DNA of 64,000 nt from Solea solea (taxonomy: Eukaryota > Chordata > Actinopteri > Pleuronectiformes > Soleidae): contig NC_081139.1 in assembly GCF_958295425.1 (NCBI RefSeq), forward strand, positions 17,214,388 to 17,278,387. Reading direction: 5' to 3'. Under the pieces are notes generated by a model that did not search any database, was not told the DNA's origin, and was given only the letters and a program-made list of their open reading frames with translations. Below, in pieces: positions 46,231 to 56,934 of the stretch (the stretch's first letter is position 1; every line of letters starts with the position of its first letter). The translations under genes were made by a program, and so were the position numbers.

Positions 46231-46471
46231 TGTTTGTCTCTGAACTTCAATGTAGGAATTGAGTGGTTTATAAAGCCTCGCAGACTTTAGTTTCCAGTCT
46301 GAAATGGTTGTCTAACAGCAGGGTAAAGCCGCTGCATTTTTTTTAAGAAATCATAGATTTATTCGGTGAGACATTCAAGTTAAGTTGCCAAAATCTTTCC
46401 GTTGTTACCCCACTGGCAGCCACGTTTTCACTGAGTGTGGACCTGCCTTTCCCCTGCTGCTTCTCCAAAAG

Positions 46472-46499
46472 AATATCTTTTTTCTCGAAAAAAGATATT
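46472..46499. repeat. near-perfect short palindrome
   Basis: AATATCTTTTTTC, two bases TC, then GAAAAAAGATATT form a 13-bp perfect inverted repeat. It is A/T-rich and could extrude as a hairpin. No function is implied. Confidence 0.6.
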
Positions 46500-48957
46500 T
46501 TCAGGCAGTCGGTAACTGCAAGTTATCAAATTGGATTTGTGTCTCGACATGATCAATCTATCTGCATGGTCATAATGTAGGCATAATGTAGTTTGTGGTG
46601 CCACTTTCAAACATGGAAGACTAGCGAAAAATCATCTTGCTCTCCACACAATTGTTGAAGTTGCTGTCAAGTTGCGGTGCCGAACGTCTCCATCGCACAA
46701 CAGAAACACAGGGACAGAGGAGATTGGTATAGTGCATACTACCATGTTCCGTGCTGTAGTCACAGCCGGCTTTGCTGTGCAGCAGTGGCAGTGATGTCAC
46801 TGATTTAGAAGTTGTGCGCTGTGTTAAGAATGACACTGAAGACAATCTGAGATCTGATTTGAGCAGTCTATGTTCAGACTTAGATGTGTCTGTAGACATA
46901 GAAATGTAATCACATTTCAAACCACCCACAGAACGGGGTTCAAATCAGATTAGCTAGTCTGGATCGGCAAGAAATGTTTTCATTTTTCCCCGGCAGTTTG
47001 ATCAAAGGCCTTTGTGTAACCATCACAAACATCCACAATTCAAACAACCAGGATTTTCATATCACATATTCTTTACAGACCTTGTGCAGAATTTTTGTGC
47101 GCAAGGTTGAACATTTTTGATCACTTTTGTATGTAAGGAAAATAGTCTAAACAGAGGATACGTGTGTGATATGCACACACTTCAAAAACACTGCGTGACT
47201 GCCCTTGACACCCAGCGAGGTCTGAGCACATAAATGAAGGGCAGAGTTCAAAACCCTTTGACAAGCTGAGTGAGCGCACTCCAACTGTGCCTTGGCACAG
47301 TTATTGAAACAATGTGAGGGAAGAAGAGCTCTTCCCCTATCTTTTTAAAGTGCCCTAAATTACAATGAAGGAACAAAGAAAATCCCCAGCCCTTGCAGAC
47401 TTGGTCTGATAAAATAAGTTGAAGATGTTTTTTGGTTACTTGATATAAAATATCCTGAAAAGAAAGGGCTTGAGCTGTGCTGAGCACAGTCGCTGAGATG
47501 CTAAATTCCTTCTTGCTCTTGTCACAGCATCCCTCTGTGCCCGAGGCCTCCCATCGCCACGCGCTGCAGTGCCGACAGTTACTACGACAGCTGGTCGCCA
47601 TGCTTGCCTCCACTCTATGTCCCAGAATACCCAGCTACTATATTCTCTCATCAAGTCCTATGAGCCAATCCAGGCTTTCATCTCTTGACAGCTGACAGCT
47701 GATGCGCCTCTACAGATGCTAGTTTAAATCATTCATACAGCTTTTTATTGCTGAAGATCCTGGAAAGTACTGACACGTCTTTTCACGGTTATTTTTTTCG
47801 GCCATGTGGGGGAATTTGTGGATTTGGCATTTACCTATATGAGGTAGACAGTGGGATGTGTTTTTAGAGTGGTGCAGCTGTAATGCATATATGACACAGC
47901 GTTCATAAGCCTGATGAAGCCTTGGCTCATTGCAATAGGCTTCAAGGCTTGGGGAGATTGCCTGCTGCAGAGTCACGGGGCTTTGGTAGTTTCCACTTGA
48001 TTAAACCCAACTCAATGCATTCTGCTCCTACACTAATTTAAAAATTGCATGGGGAAAGAAAATGTAATAAGAAAGTCAAATTCATAGATATGATGTAATT
48101 GACTTTGCCGAACATCTTGGAATGCGAAGGAGTTTGATTGGACAAATCTAATCACAGTTTAATTTGTGGACCTAAACTAGATTCTGTACAACCTACAGGA
48201 GAACATAGGATCAAGAAAGTGGCAACTGAGTGTGATGGAAACGTCATTTATGAGAACATCTCATCCTGCTGCTCCTCTTCATCTTCTCTTGCCTGAGTTG
48301 ATCGTTTTCCCACTCTCAGAGTTTTATACACCATCACATACTGTACTCGTTGATTGCAAGCAGCTCTGCAAATGGAGCACATTGTATCTTAAGCTGGTGC
48401 TGGCCAAAGAAACTCTCAGGCTCATTTGCTCTGATTTGTCTGCTCCATCTTTACCACGCGTTTGTTGTACCAGCCCGTCTTTCAAGGCCACCTGCAAAGC
48501 TTTCATCGTCATCATCATCTGATGCTGCTGTCTGGCTCTTTCTGTTTAGCCTGTTTTCATCTCTTCTCTCTGCTGATACTCTGGTGAAGAAGAGATAAAA
48601 GGAGTCTCCTCTCAAGTGCTTTTGCACTTTTCTATTTGACAGGGATTGAAGTTGATTTTCAACTGGGCTCTATTCACATTTAAGTTTACATAAAAATTAC
48701 AAGATAAGTCTCAGTCGGAATCTTAGCTTTTTTTATCATCGTTGAAATCATGTATTTACTCACTCCAGTACGGGTTCAGTTAACAAATGACCACTTCATT
48801 TGGGGGTATGACTTTAAGTGAAAGCACTCTGATGTATTGCTTTATTTAACAGACCTTGTGTGACCATTTGTCACTGACTTTTTGTTTATCTTTGACGTAA
48901 GTTTGGCTAACTTTAAGACCCCGTTGGAAAGGTGATGTCCATTGTCCCATGACCCAT
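46500..48957. other. unique non-coding stretch
   Basis: No gene was recognised. The region 47500-47620 is locally GC-rich and open in several frames on both strands, none with a domain. The 102-codon minus-strand frame at 46621-46929 is likewise featureless; its edge near 46850 (GATCTGATTTGAGCAG) faintly resembles ends of some fish repeats. Confidence 0.35.
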
Positions 48958-49407
48958 TGTTAGGAAGGGTGAATACACTGCTTGGACCCAAATGCACAAG
49001 ACAGGAGGCACGATGAAAGATTCAAGGGTCTTTATTGTCCTCTTGAATAGACAAACAAAATCCAAAAACACTTCTTCCTAAAAGTTGAATTGACAAGACA
49101 AAAATCTGACGTGTTCTCTGCAAGCATAAACGACACTCTGGCACATGACAAAGGGACTGGAGACTCTATATAGGGAAGAGGGAATCAAGGGCAGGTGTGA
49201 GTGATTACTTAAGGATCACCAGGTGAAGTGCATGAGGGAATTAGGGGAGGTGTGTCAAGACGAATGAAGAAACCACGGGCCAGGAAGACATGAACGTTTA
49301 CCAAAATAAAAGGGGATCAAACCCACACCAAAGGTGACATGAACTTAACGTGACTTTAAACCTAAACTAACACAATAACTGAACTAAGTTAGACAAAAAC
49401 CCTGACT
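48958..49407. mobile_element. non-autonomous A-rich element, tentative
   Basis: The left edge TGTTAGGAAGGGTGAATACA and TGCTTGGACCCAAATGCACA, and the right edge ending AAAAACCCTGACT, fit the layout of a fish repeat whose ends are TGTCAGGA…TCCTGACA, though both termini are mutated here. The interior (TTTATTGTCC, ACACTCTGGCACATGACAAA, GGGCAGGTGTGAGTGATTAC, ACCAGGTGAAGTGCATGAGG) is the same A-rich GACA/GGTG style as at 13700. There is no coding frame and no certain target duplication. Confidence 0.5.
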
Positions 49408-51028
49408 TACATAAACCAAAGATCAGAAAATATGTCCACAAAAATAAAAAAAATAAAAACAATTTCTAGAACAAAATGGCCTCTGCGGACAAAAGTCTGT
49501 ATTTATTATAAGGTCAGCATTATTATAGTGCTTCAGATTGTTGTAATGCCAAAAAATAAAAACATTCCTAATCAGGCACTTTGCAAAATGAATGACACCT
49601 TTCTTTGTAACAGCTTGGATGCCACATCTTGAGTAAATGGTTTGTTTGCTGATTTCCCTTAAGGAATAGTCTTGCTGATGCAAGATTATGATTTTGCTTC
49701 AAATTTGGTCTGATGGGTTTGACTTGTGTAATGCTCAGGCATCTGTCTTGAATAAACCTGCTATAATACACCTATTTTCCTGGGTAGTGGTATAGAGTTT
49801 GAAATTCTAATATCATGATAGTCAGCACAAACTATTTGTCAGTATGTCTATGATCTCTGCTGGGACCTTGGTGGCGACGTTGGTTTTGTGTCAAATGAAT
49901 TTGTAAGTACACAATTTGAATTCTTCTTACACCTCCTTTAATTTTATTACAGGCACCTAGATTAGATTGCATTTCATTGCCTTTTTTAAAAATATTTTAT
50001 CAGCTGCAACTATAAGGGAAGAGAGAGCAAATGACCTGTGATAAAGCCAAGGATTTTACAGTCGCGTGGTTATAAAGCCTCTCTGCCTGAGACCAGTGGG
50101 CCTCCAGTATTCCCCCTTTAGAATAACATTTTATGTTATGTTAATGTTGCTGTCCACAGGCAGAGAATGCAAAAGGTCTGCAACATGAGTTGTTTTAAAT
50201 ATTTTCTTTCCCATGCATCATTCTCACCACAACATGACACTGTTAATCTGTGTCACAGCATAAATAGTTGGTTTTTTTTTTCTTCTCCATTGCTATTGTA
50301 AGCATGCCATGGAGAGCTAATTTCTAACCCAGTGAGGTGCAACAGAGTGCTGCCACTACTCAATTAAAGAGATTATTGATTTTGGAAATCACCCTCTTAG
50401 TATGGTCGCTCTTCAGAAAACACACTTGCTATTTATTCCTTACTTTTGATATGGCATAGTGACAACAGACCACCTGTGTTTGCTTGAGGAAGAAGCACTG
50501 CAGTGAAACTCCCTGAGATATGAGAGCACTGCTGTGTTTTCTAGCTTCACCCGCTGAGTTTGAGCAAGCCCAACAAGCATGTCCCACATACACAGGGCAA
50601 CAATATTTTGTCCACAGTCCTCTAATAACACATCATAAATCTCAGCCATGTAGCTTCTCCACAAGACAGCGCCCCAGAAGAGTGGCATCCTCCCTATAGT
50701 GCTGCCTCCTCCTCTCACATTAGTCTATCTGTGTGCACCCGTGGTCATCCATTAACCGTTTCCTCCCCCACCCACTCCACTCCCCATGCTGGCGAGCTTC
50801 TCTGCCAGTCACCGTCAAACTCTTTATTCCCAATAAATATAATCTCCGTAGCAATATGGCCGAATTTCGGAAAAATCTGATTTCATCATGCCTGAAAATG
50901 CATATATCTCAGGACCATTCAGGTACACTGAGCGTGCGTGTGCCGGTATGAACAGGAAGTTGATTTTCTCCTCTGCAGTGTTTTAGCATAGACAGATCTC
51001 AGCTCACAAGGACCAATCAGGAATTGAA
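49408..51028. other. unique non-coding stretch
   Basis: No gene is called. The 92-codon minus-strand frame at 50440-50718 is open and not low-complexity, but I recognise no family, and no splice or promoter context supports it. Confidence 0.35.
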
Positions 51029-51423
51029 TGCGGGCAGCTGTATCACCATTCCCAAGGGTCTCCAGTTTTTGCCTGTTGACATCACCCATAATAATCTAAA
51101 CACCAATTTTGAAGCCTCCAGAATCACTATTTGGCCAGCACCATGGTGACATATTGCAACCGGAAGTTCACCTACACCCAGGCTTCTACTGTCAATCACC
51201 CATATGTTCTGTAATGTATGTCTCATTTCCACTGACCAGGGACATCAAAGAAAACAAAAGAAAAATCAACGATCAAATGTTTACTGACGTTATAAATCGA
51301 CTGAGGAGTCAAGGCACATTCTCCCACTGCAAAAATAAGTCTGCTTGAGTGGAAGTGCAGCAGACTTCTTTTTGCAACCAGCAGAGTCACCCCACAGTCT
51401 GTTTTTTTATTTACAGTCTATGG
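51029..51423 (-). repeat. interspersed fish repeat, class unknown
   Basis: The block contains CAGCTGTATCACCATTCCCA, GACATCACCCATAATAATC, GGCCAGCACCATGGTGACAT, CCGGAAGTTCACCTACACCC, TCTACTGTCAATCACCCATA and, at the right edge, TTATTTACAGTCTATGG. I recall this set as a recurring fish repeat, usually seen starting from CCATAGACTGTA, which here is on the minus strand. There is no second copy in the window. The ends have no clear inverted repeats. Confidence 0.5.
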
Positions 51424-51489
51424 TCGCGATCAAAATGCATCCCCAGAGTTTTTAAAGGAGACAGCAGCATTTTTAAAATGTCCCTGTTT

Positions 51490-51508
51490 GGGGGGGGGGG
51501 GGGGGGGG
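51490..51508 (+). repeat. poly-G run
   Basis: About nineteen consecutive Gs are followed by CTATATAATGCC and a further G6 run. Length is likely variable and error-prone in assembly. Confidence 0.85.
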
Positions 51509-53387
51509 CTATATAATGCCGGGGGGATGTGGACGGCAGGTACATCCAGAGCAGAATTGATGCATTTTTAAATTGAAATGGAGCAGTATGGATGTAGCCT
51601 CGCATACACAGACATGTGGCTTCCATCAGTGGATCAACCAGATGTGAGTGCAGGATGAGTAATTCAAGATGGGAATGAACTTTCAGGTGATTAATCCATA
51701 GGCACTAGACTTCTTCCAGATGGCACTTCACTAGGGTATACGCATTAAAATCTATGGACCTTGTTGTTGCTGCCAATGGCCTATCGTCAACCCCCCCCTT
51801 ACCACACCACCACCACCCACACACTTTCACCCCTCTTGCCTCCTTGGGGATGTTACCACTGCCCACTTCATTCATACGGATTTATGCCTGTGCACATATG
51901 AAGAGGTATTGACATTTAAATCAAGCTGGAGGATTAGTGAGAGCCGACAGCTGCTACTTAAGATAGACACATATCCATATAGACGAGACCTGTATTACAG
52001 AACAGCAATATTCAGTGTTCTCAGAAATACTGGCCACAGTGTCCCTACTGTGTTATGCTCCACATACATATGGCACAATTTCCTTGATACCTGTGAAACA
52101 TTTATACGAGGGGATGAGTGATACTCGGCGACGGGAGGTTTAATAATGAAATGTAGCATTCATATGTTATTTATTTGAGCAGCATTTGTCATGGGAGTCT
52201 CCGCATTCAACCTAATCATCAATGCTTTACATGTTTTGAAAGAAATAGTGTTCCACCCAGCTGAAATTAAAGAGTCAATCTGCCACATGTCTCCTATCAT
52301 GGATTGGTAACCCTATACATTTTTTGATGACAGACATACTAGAAAAAAAACCAAACCTGTGTATAGGCAGAATGTATAGACATTTTAAAAGAGCAAATAC
52401 TCAAAAGGTTGTCTGAATTACTAGTTTATCATCATATTGAAGAAATATTTTATTGCGCTTTTGTGCAAAGTCTGAAATCTTTGCCCAGATCAAATGCAAA
52501 CAAAAGGAACCTGATTTTGAAGTGATGAGCAACAGTAGTTTTTTTCAAGTTTGGTTGCATGAGGTAATGACAAATAGATAAATATGACTGTGCTAATTGT
52601 ATCCCATGCGTGCCACCTACCCAGGGAACCAGCTTGAAAAAATTAATGCTTGCTCACTAAAGCATACAGTAGCTGCCAATGGGAACATAAGGGAAAGCAG
52701 ATTTTAGCCACAAGCAAACGTTCACTTGATAAAATGTGCATCTGGAAGAATACAGTCTCATCATTAGACAGCCTGTACTGAATGGAAAGTGTGAGTTTGT
52801 CAGGTGCTCATTGTTCTGTGTTCACACAAGCTAAGGGGACACTGTTCTACTGCTGCCTTGTTAGGTAAGATTTGGCACTTACTAAAGGATTGCAAACATT
52901 CACAAAAATAACACATTCACAAAATTTGAACTTACAAGTGGAGGCAGCAATGGATGAAAAACTTTTCTGCACCATGATGTAAAATAAGTCATTTTCTCTA
53001 TGGACTTTGGTGAAGGGATAGCCCTGTCACACTGGCACAGCTCTGGCACAGTTCTAGTTCCCAAAGCAATGACAAAATGCTTGGTCAGAATTTGGGTGTT
53101 CCCTGAATTCTAACTTGCAGATGCCCAGTGTGTTCTGTTTTGGTGCCACTGTCATGTTTACTTATCTTACTTATGAAGCAAAGCCCGCCGTTGATCATGT
53201 CGGGCTGTGGAACTTCTGGTTATTTGGTGTGAAAGCGTAGTAGTTCACCGAGTTCCAAACAGAGCTGGAGCCCAAACAATACCAATGCTTGCCAGTGTGA
53301 GTGGTTCACAAACCAACACAATCTGCGTTTGCTGTTGGAAAAGACTGTCTAATGATATTGAATAACCGAAAAGACTTGAAATGCTCT
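51509..53387. other. unique non-coding stretch
   Basis: No gene or transposon was recognised. The block at about 51880-52130 is non-repetitive and not low-complexity. It could be constrained sequence, but nothing specific can be read from it. Confidence 0.35.
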
Positions 53388-53455
53388 GTCGCTGGAATTT
53401 ACGTTTTCAGTGAGAGTGAGCAGCTGTACCTCAAGCTGGTTTTCATTACAGAGGA
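53388..53455 (+). repeat. dispersed repeat family B, fragment
   Basis: GCTGGAATTTACGTTTTCAG followed by TGAGAGTGAGCAGCTG and CTCAAGCTGGTTTT matches the right part of the repeat at 41348-41400 in order and spacing. Only this part is recognisable. The hAT element begins about 70 bases downstream. Confidence 0.5.
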
Positions 53456-53527
53456 AGCTCGGATTATGTTGAACAACCACAGTCCAAACAACCAGCATAC
53501 TTTAAAGATAAATCCGTTGGTTATTTC

Positions 53528-54153
53528 TAGAGATGCACCGAAAATTCGGCCACCGAAAGACTTTTAACGACGCGATCGAAACAGGATGTTGTGATAACGC
53601 ATGCAAAAACTGCCGCCAGCATGCACTTGTCTATTCCCGCTTAGTGTCTGTCCAAGATCAGTTTGGAACACCAATAAAACTGTTCCAACTAGATGTGAGT
53701 ACATGATGGAACACCACCTGAATTGAATGTTGGAAAGTCTCTTTGAGCAAATGCGAAACTTGGCTGCATACAGCGCAGATTATGAACTCCCCGCGACTTT
53801 CACTTCACACCAGTGAATGTCACACATCTTAATGGAGAACATTCTCTCTCTTCGCACCAAACAGCTCGCCTGATGCGTCTGTTATTCCCTTAATTGCAGC
53901 ACTGACGCGACTTCTACACAAAGAGGTTGAGACTGACCGACGGAGTGAAAACAATGAAATCTACGCTCTGTCAACACGTTTTACTAAGATCTACTCGGAG
54001 CCCCTGCACTTCATTACGACTAATCCTCGTCATAAAAATCATTACTTGGATGTGGGGATAAAGCAGTGCATATAGAGAAATGATACAGAGAATTGGCATA
54101 ATAATTTCTTAGTTTCGGTTTCAGCCAACAATTTTCATTCCGGTGCATCCCTA
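53528..54153 (+). mobile_element. non-autonomous hAT element carrying decayed transposase
   Basis: The left terminus TAGAGATGCACCG (53528) and right terminus CGGTGCATCCCTA (ending 54153) form a 13-bp inverted repeat with one mismatch. The 8 bases outside are GTTATTTC (53520-53527) and GTTATACC (54154-54161), a slightly diverged 8-bp target duplication as expected for hAT. At 626 bp it is far shorter than an autonomous element (usually 2.5-5 kb), so it is an internal-deletion derivative. Its interior holds part of the transposase gene, described separately. Confidence 0.9.
53686..54070 (+). pseudogene. hAT transposase fragment, broken
   Basis: In order, the pieces read: a DVxT-stop-WNTT segment near 53692-53720, where the arginine of the DVxTRWNST motif has become TGA; then MLESLFEQMRNLAAYSADYE and LPATFT from 53727; then VIPLIAALTRLLHKEVETD from 53881; then RFTKIYSEPLHFITTNPRHK followed by NHYLDVGIKQ, ending near 54060. 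These correspond to the central-to-C-terminal RNase-H-like region of Ac/ZBED-type hAT transposases (known). At about 53939-53970 the phase shifts by one base and back. Stops, frameshifts and loss of the N-terminal zinc finger and dimerisation end show it is dead. Confidence 0.8.
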
Positions 54154-54161
54154 GTTATACC

Positions 54162-56460
54162 TGTTTTTGTTTTGATGCTGGGAATTCTTTTTTTTCTATC
54201 TTTTTTGTAACCTGTACTGCATTCCTGTTCTGCTTGCACATGAGGAACTCAACCTGCCAACCTGCATTTATGTAGACGAATGAAGCCTGCTCATGGACAC
54301 ACTGTACTTGTGCTCATAAACTATTACTGTAATGTTAATATATAATTCTTCCAGTGAGGAAACAGCCAGTCCCTGACATTTTGTATTGGAAAATATTTGC
54401 ATACCTACAATGATTTAACTGAAGAGAACATCTGTGCAGTTCAACTCAATTTACAAGTGGCTCATTTTGATCTAGATATATTCATGACAGGGGAACTGCT
54501 CAAAGCATCTTGTTATTCAAACACAACTCATGGAACTTGTATTAATAAGGCATTCTTCCTGTCTCATGGCAACCACAAGTGAAGTCAGATTCAGCGTTAC
54601 TGTAATTATGTGCAAACATACAGTGCACTTTCAATAATATTGCAACAGTTACAAGAACAATCTTCAAGTCAGAACAGTATATGGATTTAGACACACACAA
54701 AAACTGCAAACAAAGCCACGGTAAACAAGTATTGGTAATTGTAAAAATGCATGTACAAGTACATGCAGCAAAAAAATACAATGAAATATTAATTGGACAT
54801 AGTCTAGAAAGCGAAATGTGAGGGAATGATTTGAATGCAAATTTCTGGGGATGTAGGTTATGGAAGAATTACATAGTTATATATACATATAATTATATAA
54901 GTTATTATATGAACCATTTAGGACACAAAACACTTATCTTCTTTGTGGCTTTAGAAACTCTGTCACGCAATCATCCTGCAAACATCTCGCAAGCATAATT
55001 TATCGTTTTCTTCAGGGAGCCGTTGAATAATAATTGCCACAATGGAGCCAGCCTTCCTAATGAAATCAAAATGTGTTTCCCTGGCATGCCCAGAATCCTT
55101 TGTTGACTCCGAGGGCCAATCCAACAGGCTCATTTGTTGAAGTTATTGTAGCAGCCCGAGAGAAAACACAGGTGTGACAAAGATGCCAAATCTAACACCA
55201 GGGAAGAGAAAAAAAACAAAACAAAAACCCAGCACATCTGTTGAGGGTCACGGTGTTGTCAAGCAGACAGACCATATGTGCTGATTCTGCTCAGCACCAG
55301 CCATATCTCAGCACCACTAATCTGACAGGAATGATGCCTCTGGAGAGGCTGTGAGCTATGTTTTAATGAACATTGTACATAATTAAACACATTATGTCTA
55401 GACCCTTCTTGCCTCTAAGACTCCATCGTTTTCTTCTCACATGTCTTGTACGCATATGGGTGAGAGCATGCGCACGTCTTTAACCTTAAGACAACACGCA
55501 CAACATGTTCTGCGCCCAAAAGCACGTGTAACTTTGGCTGATTGTATAATGTTGGGGCATATGCTAACCTGGTTTCCCCAGCACCTTTAGGCACCGAATG
55601 CAAATGTTGATATTTTCAAAACCAGATGCTGAAAAGAAGTGACGCTGAGGACATTAGCATTCATGAGGCTTTGCACACAAATGCGTATTTTATATCTTGT
55701 ACACATGTCATCTCAACCCTGACTGCTTTATTATTGCATTAATCACTTGATCAGTGTCATTAGCCCCTCGAGATGTATCTATATATTAGAGAATCTGAGG
55801 GAGAAATAATTACCCCCTTGGATCGGTCGATTCTGGCTCCATATACTGGCATGTATGGATTTTCAAGTGGAACCTTGTTGTAATTATCTTTGCAAATTAA
55901 AAGACATTAGCAAGCATCTTGGTGGTTGTTCAGGGGCATATAACTTCATTAACCCAAAAAGAGTGAATCAGCACTACCAAAGGTGTCATTTGCAGTGATG
56001 GATATTTTTAGGAGTCATTTCAGTGGGACCCACGTCTTGCTGGACGTGTGCTGCCTTGCAAATCGGGAAAAAAAAAGACAATAACCTGGTCATGAAGACA
56101 AAAGAGAGATGTTGCCCTGATATAAGTCACAAAAAGAAAATATGAAAATGAGAGAAAGAGGAGGAATTCATGGTACAGCTGGATTGGTCGTGTTTCAGTC
56201 AATTGATAATGATTTACTTGCTTCTACTATATAAAGCCTGGCTGTGCTGGTTGTAAAATCAAGCTCTCACCCAGATTGTTTACATAAATCCAAGGAAGAC
56301 TCTTGACATTTCCTACTAGGTGTAAATTAAATCCAGTCACAGCAGCTAACTCAACTTCAAACTACATCGCTTGCTTTGGAAAAAACGTTTTACCCCACGT
56401 TTTGTTTTGAAGTTGTATTTATGAATGTACAGATATTATTAAGTCTGTGATAGTGTGTCT
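54162..56460. other. unique non-coding stretch, possibly constrained blocks
   Basis: No gene or transposon was recognised. Two non-repetitive blocks, about 54960-55150 and 55730-56030, mix moderate GC with many TAAT, ATTA and CAATTA-type motifs. By eye they resemble vertebrate conserved non-coding elements. This is an impression and cannot be tested with one sequence. No exon-like frame is present. Confidence 0.35.
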
Positions 56461-56934
56461 TAGGCCTAGGCAATATACAGTATTATCACAACATGATAAA
56501 ATATATGATCACAGACAAGCAAACTCAGCTTCTTCAATTTTTTATTTGTTTTAAACCAGAATGTGACCACATTTATAGGCAGTTTCATTGAATCTATTCC
56601 TTTAACATTAATATATGTAATATGAAAGGAAATACATTTTGTTTTTAATGTGTGTACTTGTGTGAAAGATGCACTGTAAATAAACTTTACCACTTTCTTT
56701 AGCTATATTTTAAGTACATAACACAGATCATAAACAATAGACAATTTTATTTTATATTATATTTTATTGTATTATAGTATTTACAATGACACTGTCCTGT
56801 GAAAAGCACAAACTACAAGAAATAAAACTGTGCATGAGCTAAGGCCAGCTTAACGACAAGCAATATCTCATATATCGAGGCATTGCCTAAACATACTGAA
56901 ATTGTATTTATATATGATATATCACCCAGCCCTA
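56461..56934. mobile_element. MITE-like element with degraded terminal inverted repeats
   Basis: The left end TAGGCCTAGGCAATATAC and the reverse complement of the right end, TAGGGCTGGGTGATATATC, match at about 14 of 18 positions. TAGGGCTGGGCGATAT is a terminus seen on many fish non-autonomous elements (known). The interior is AT-rich with no coding frame of note. A target duplication was not found, which fits an old copy. Confidence 0.55.

Noticed and set aside
50440..50718. 92-codon minus-strand frame with normal-looking composition
   Set aside because: No family recognised, no splice or promoter context, and the region is otherwise ordinary. A protein search would settle it; conservation of the frame in a relative would revive it.
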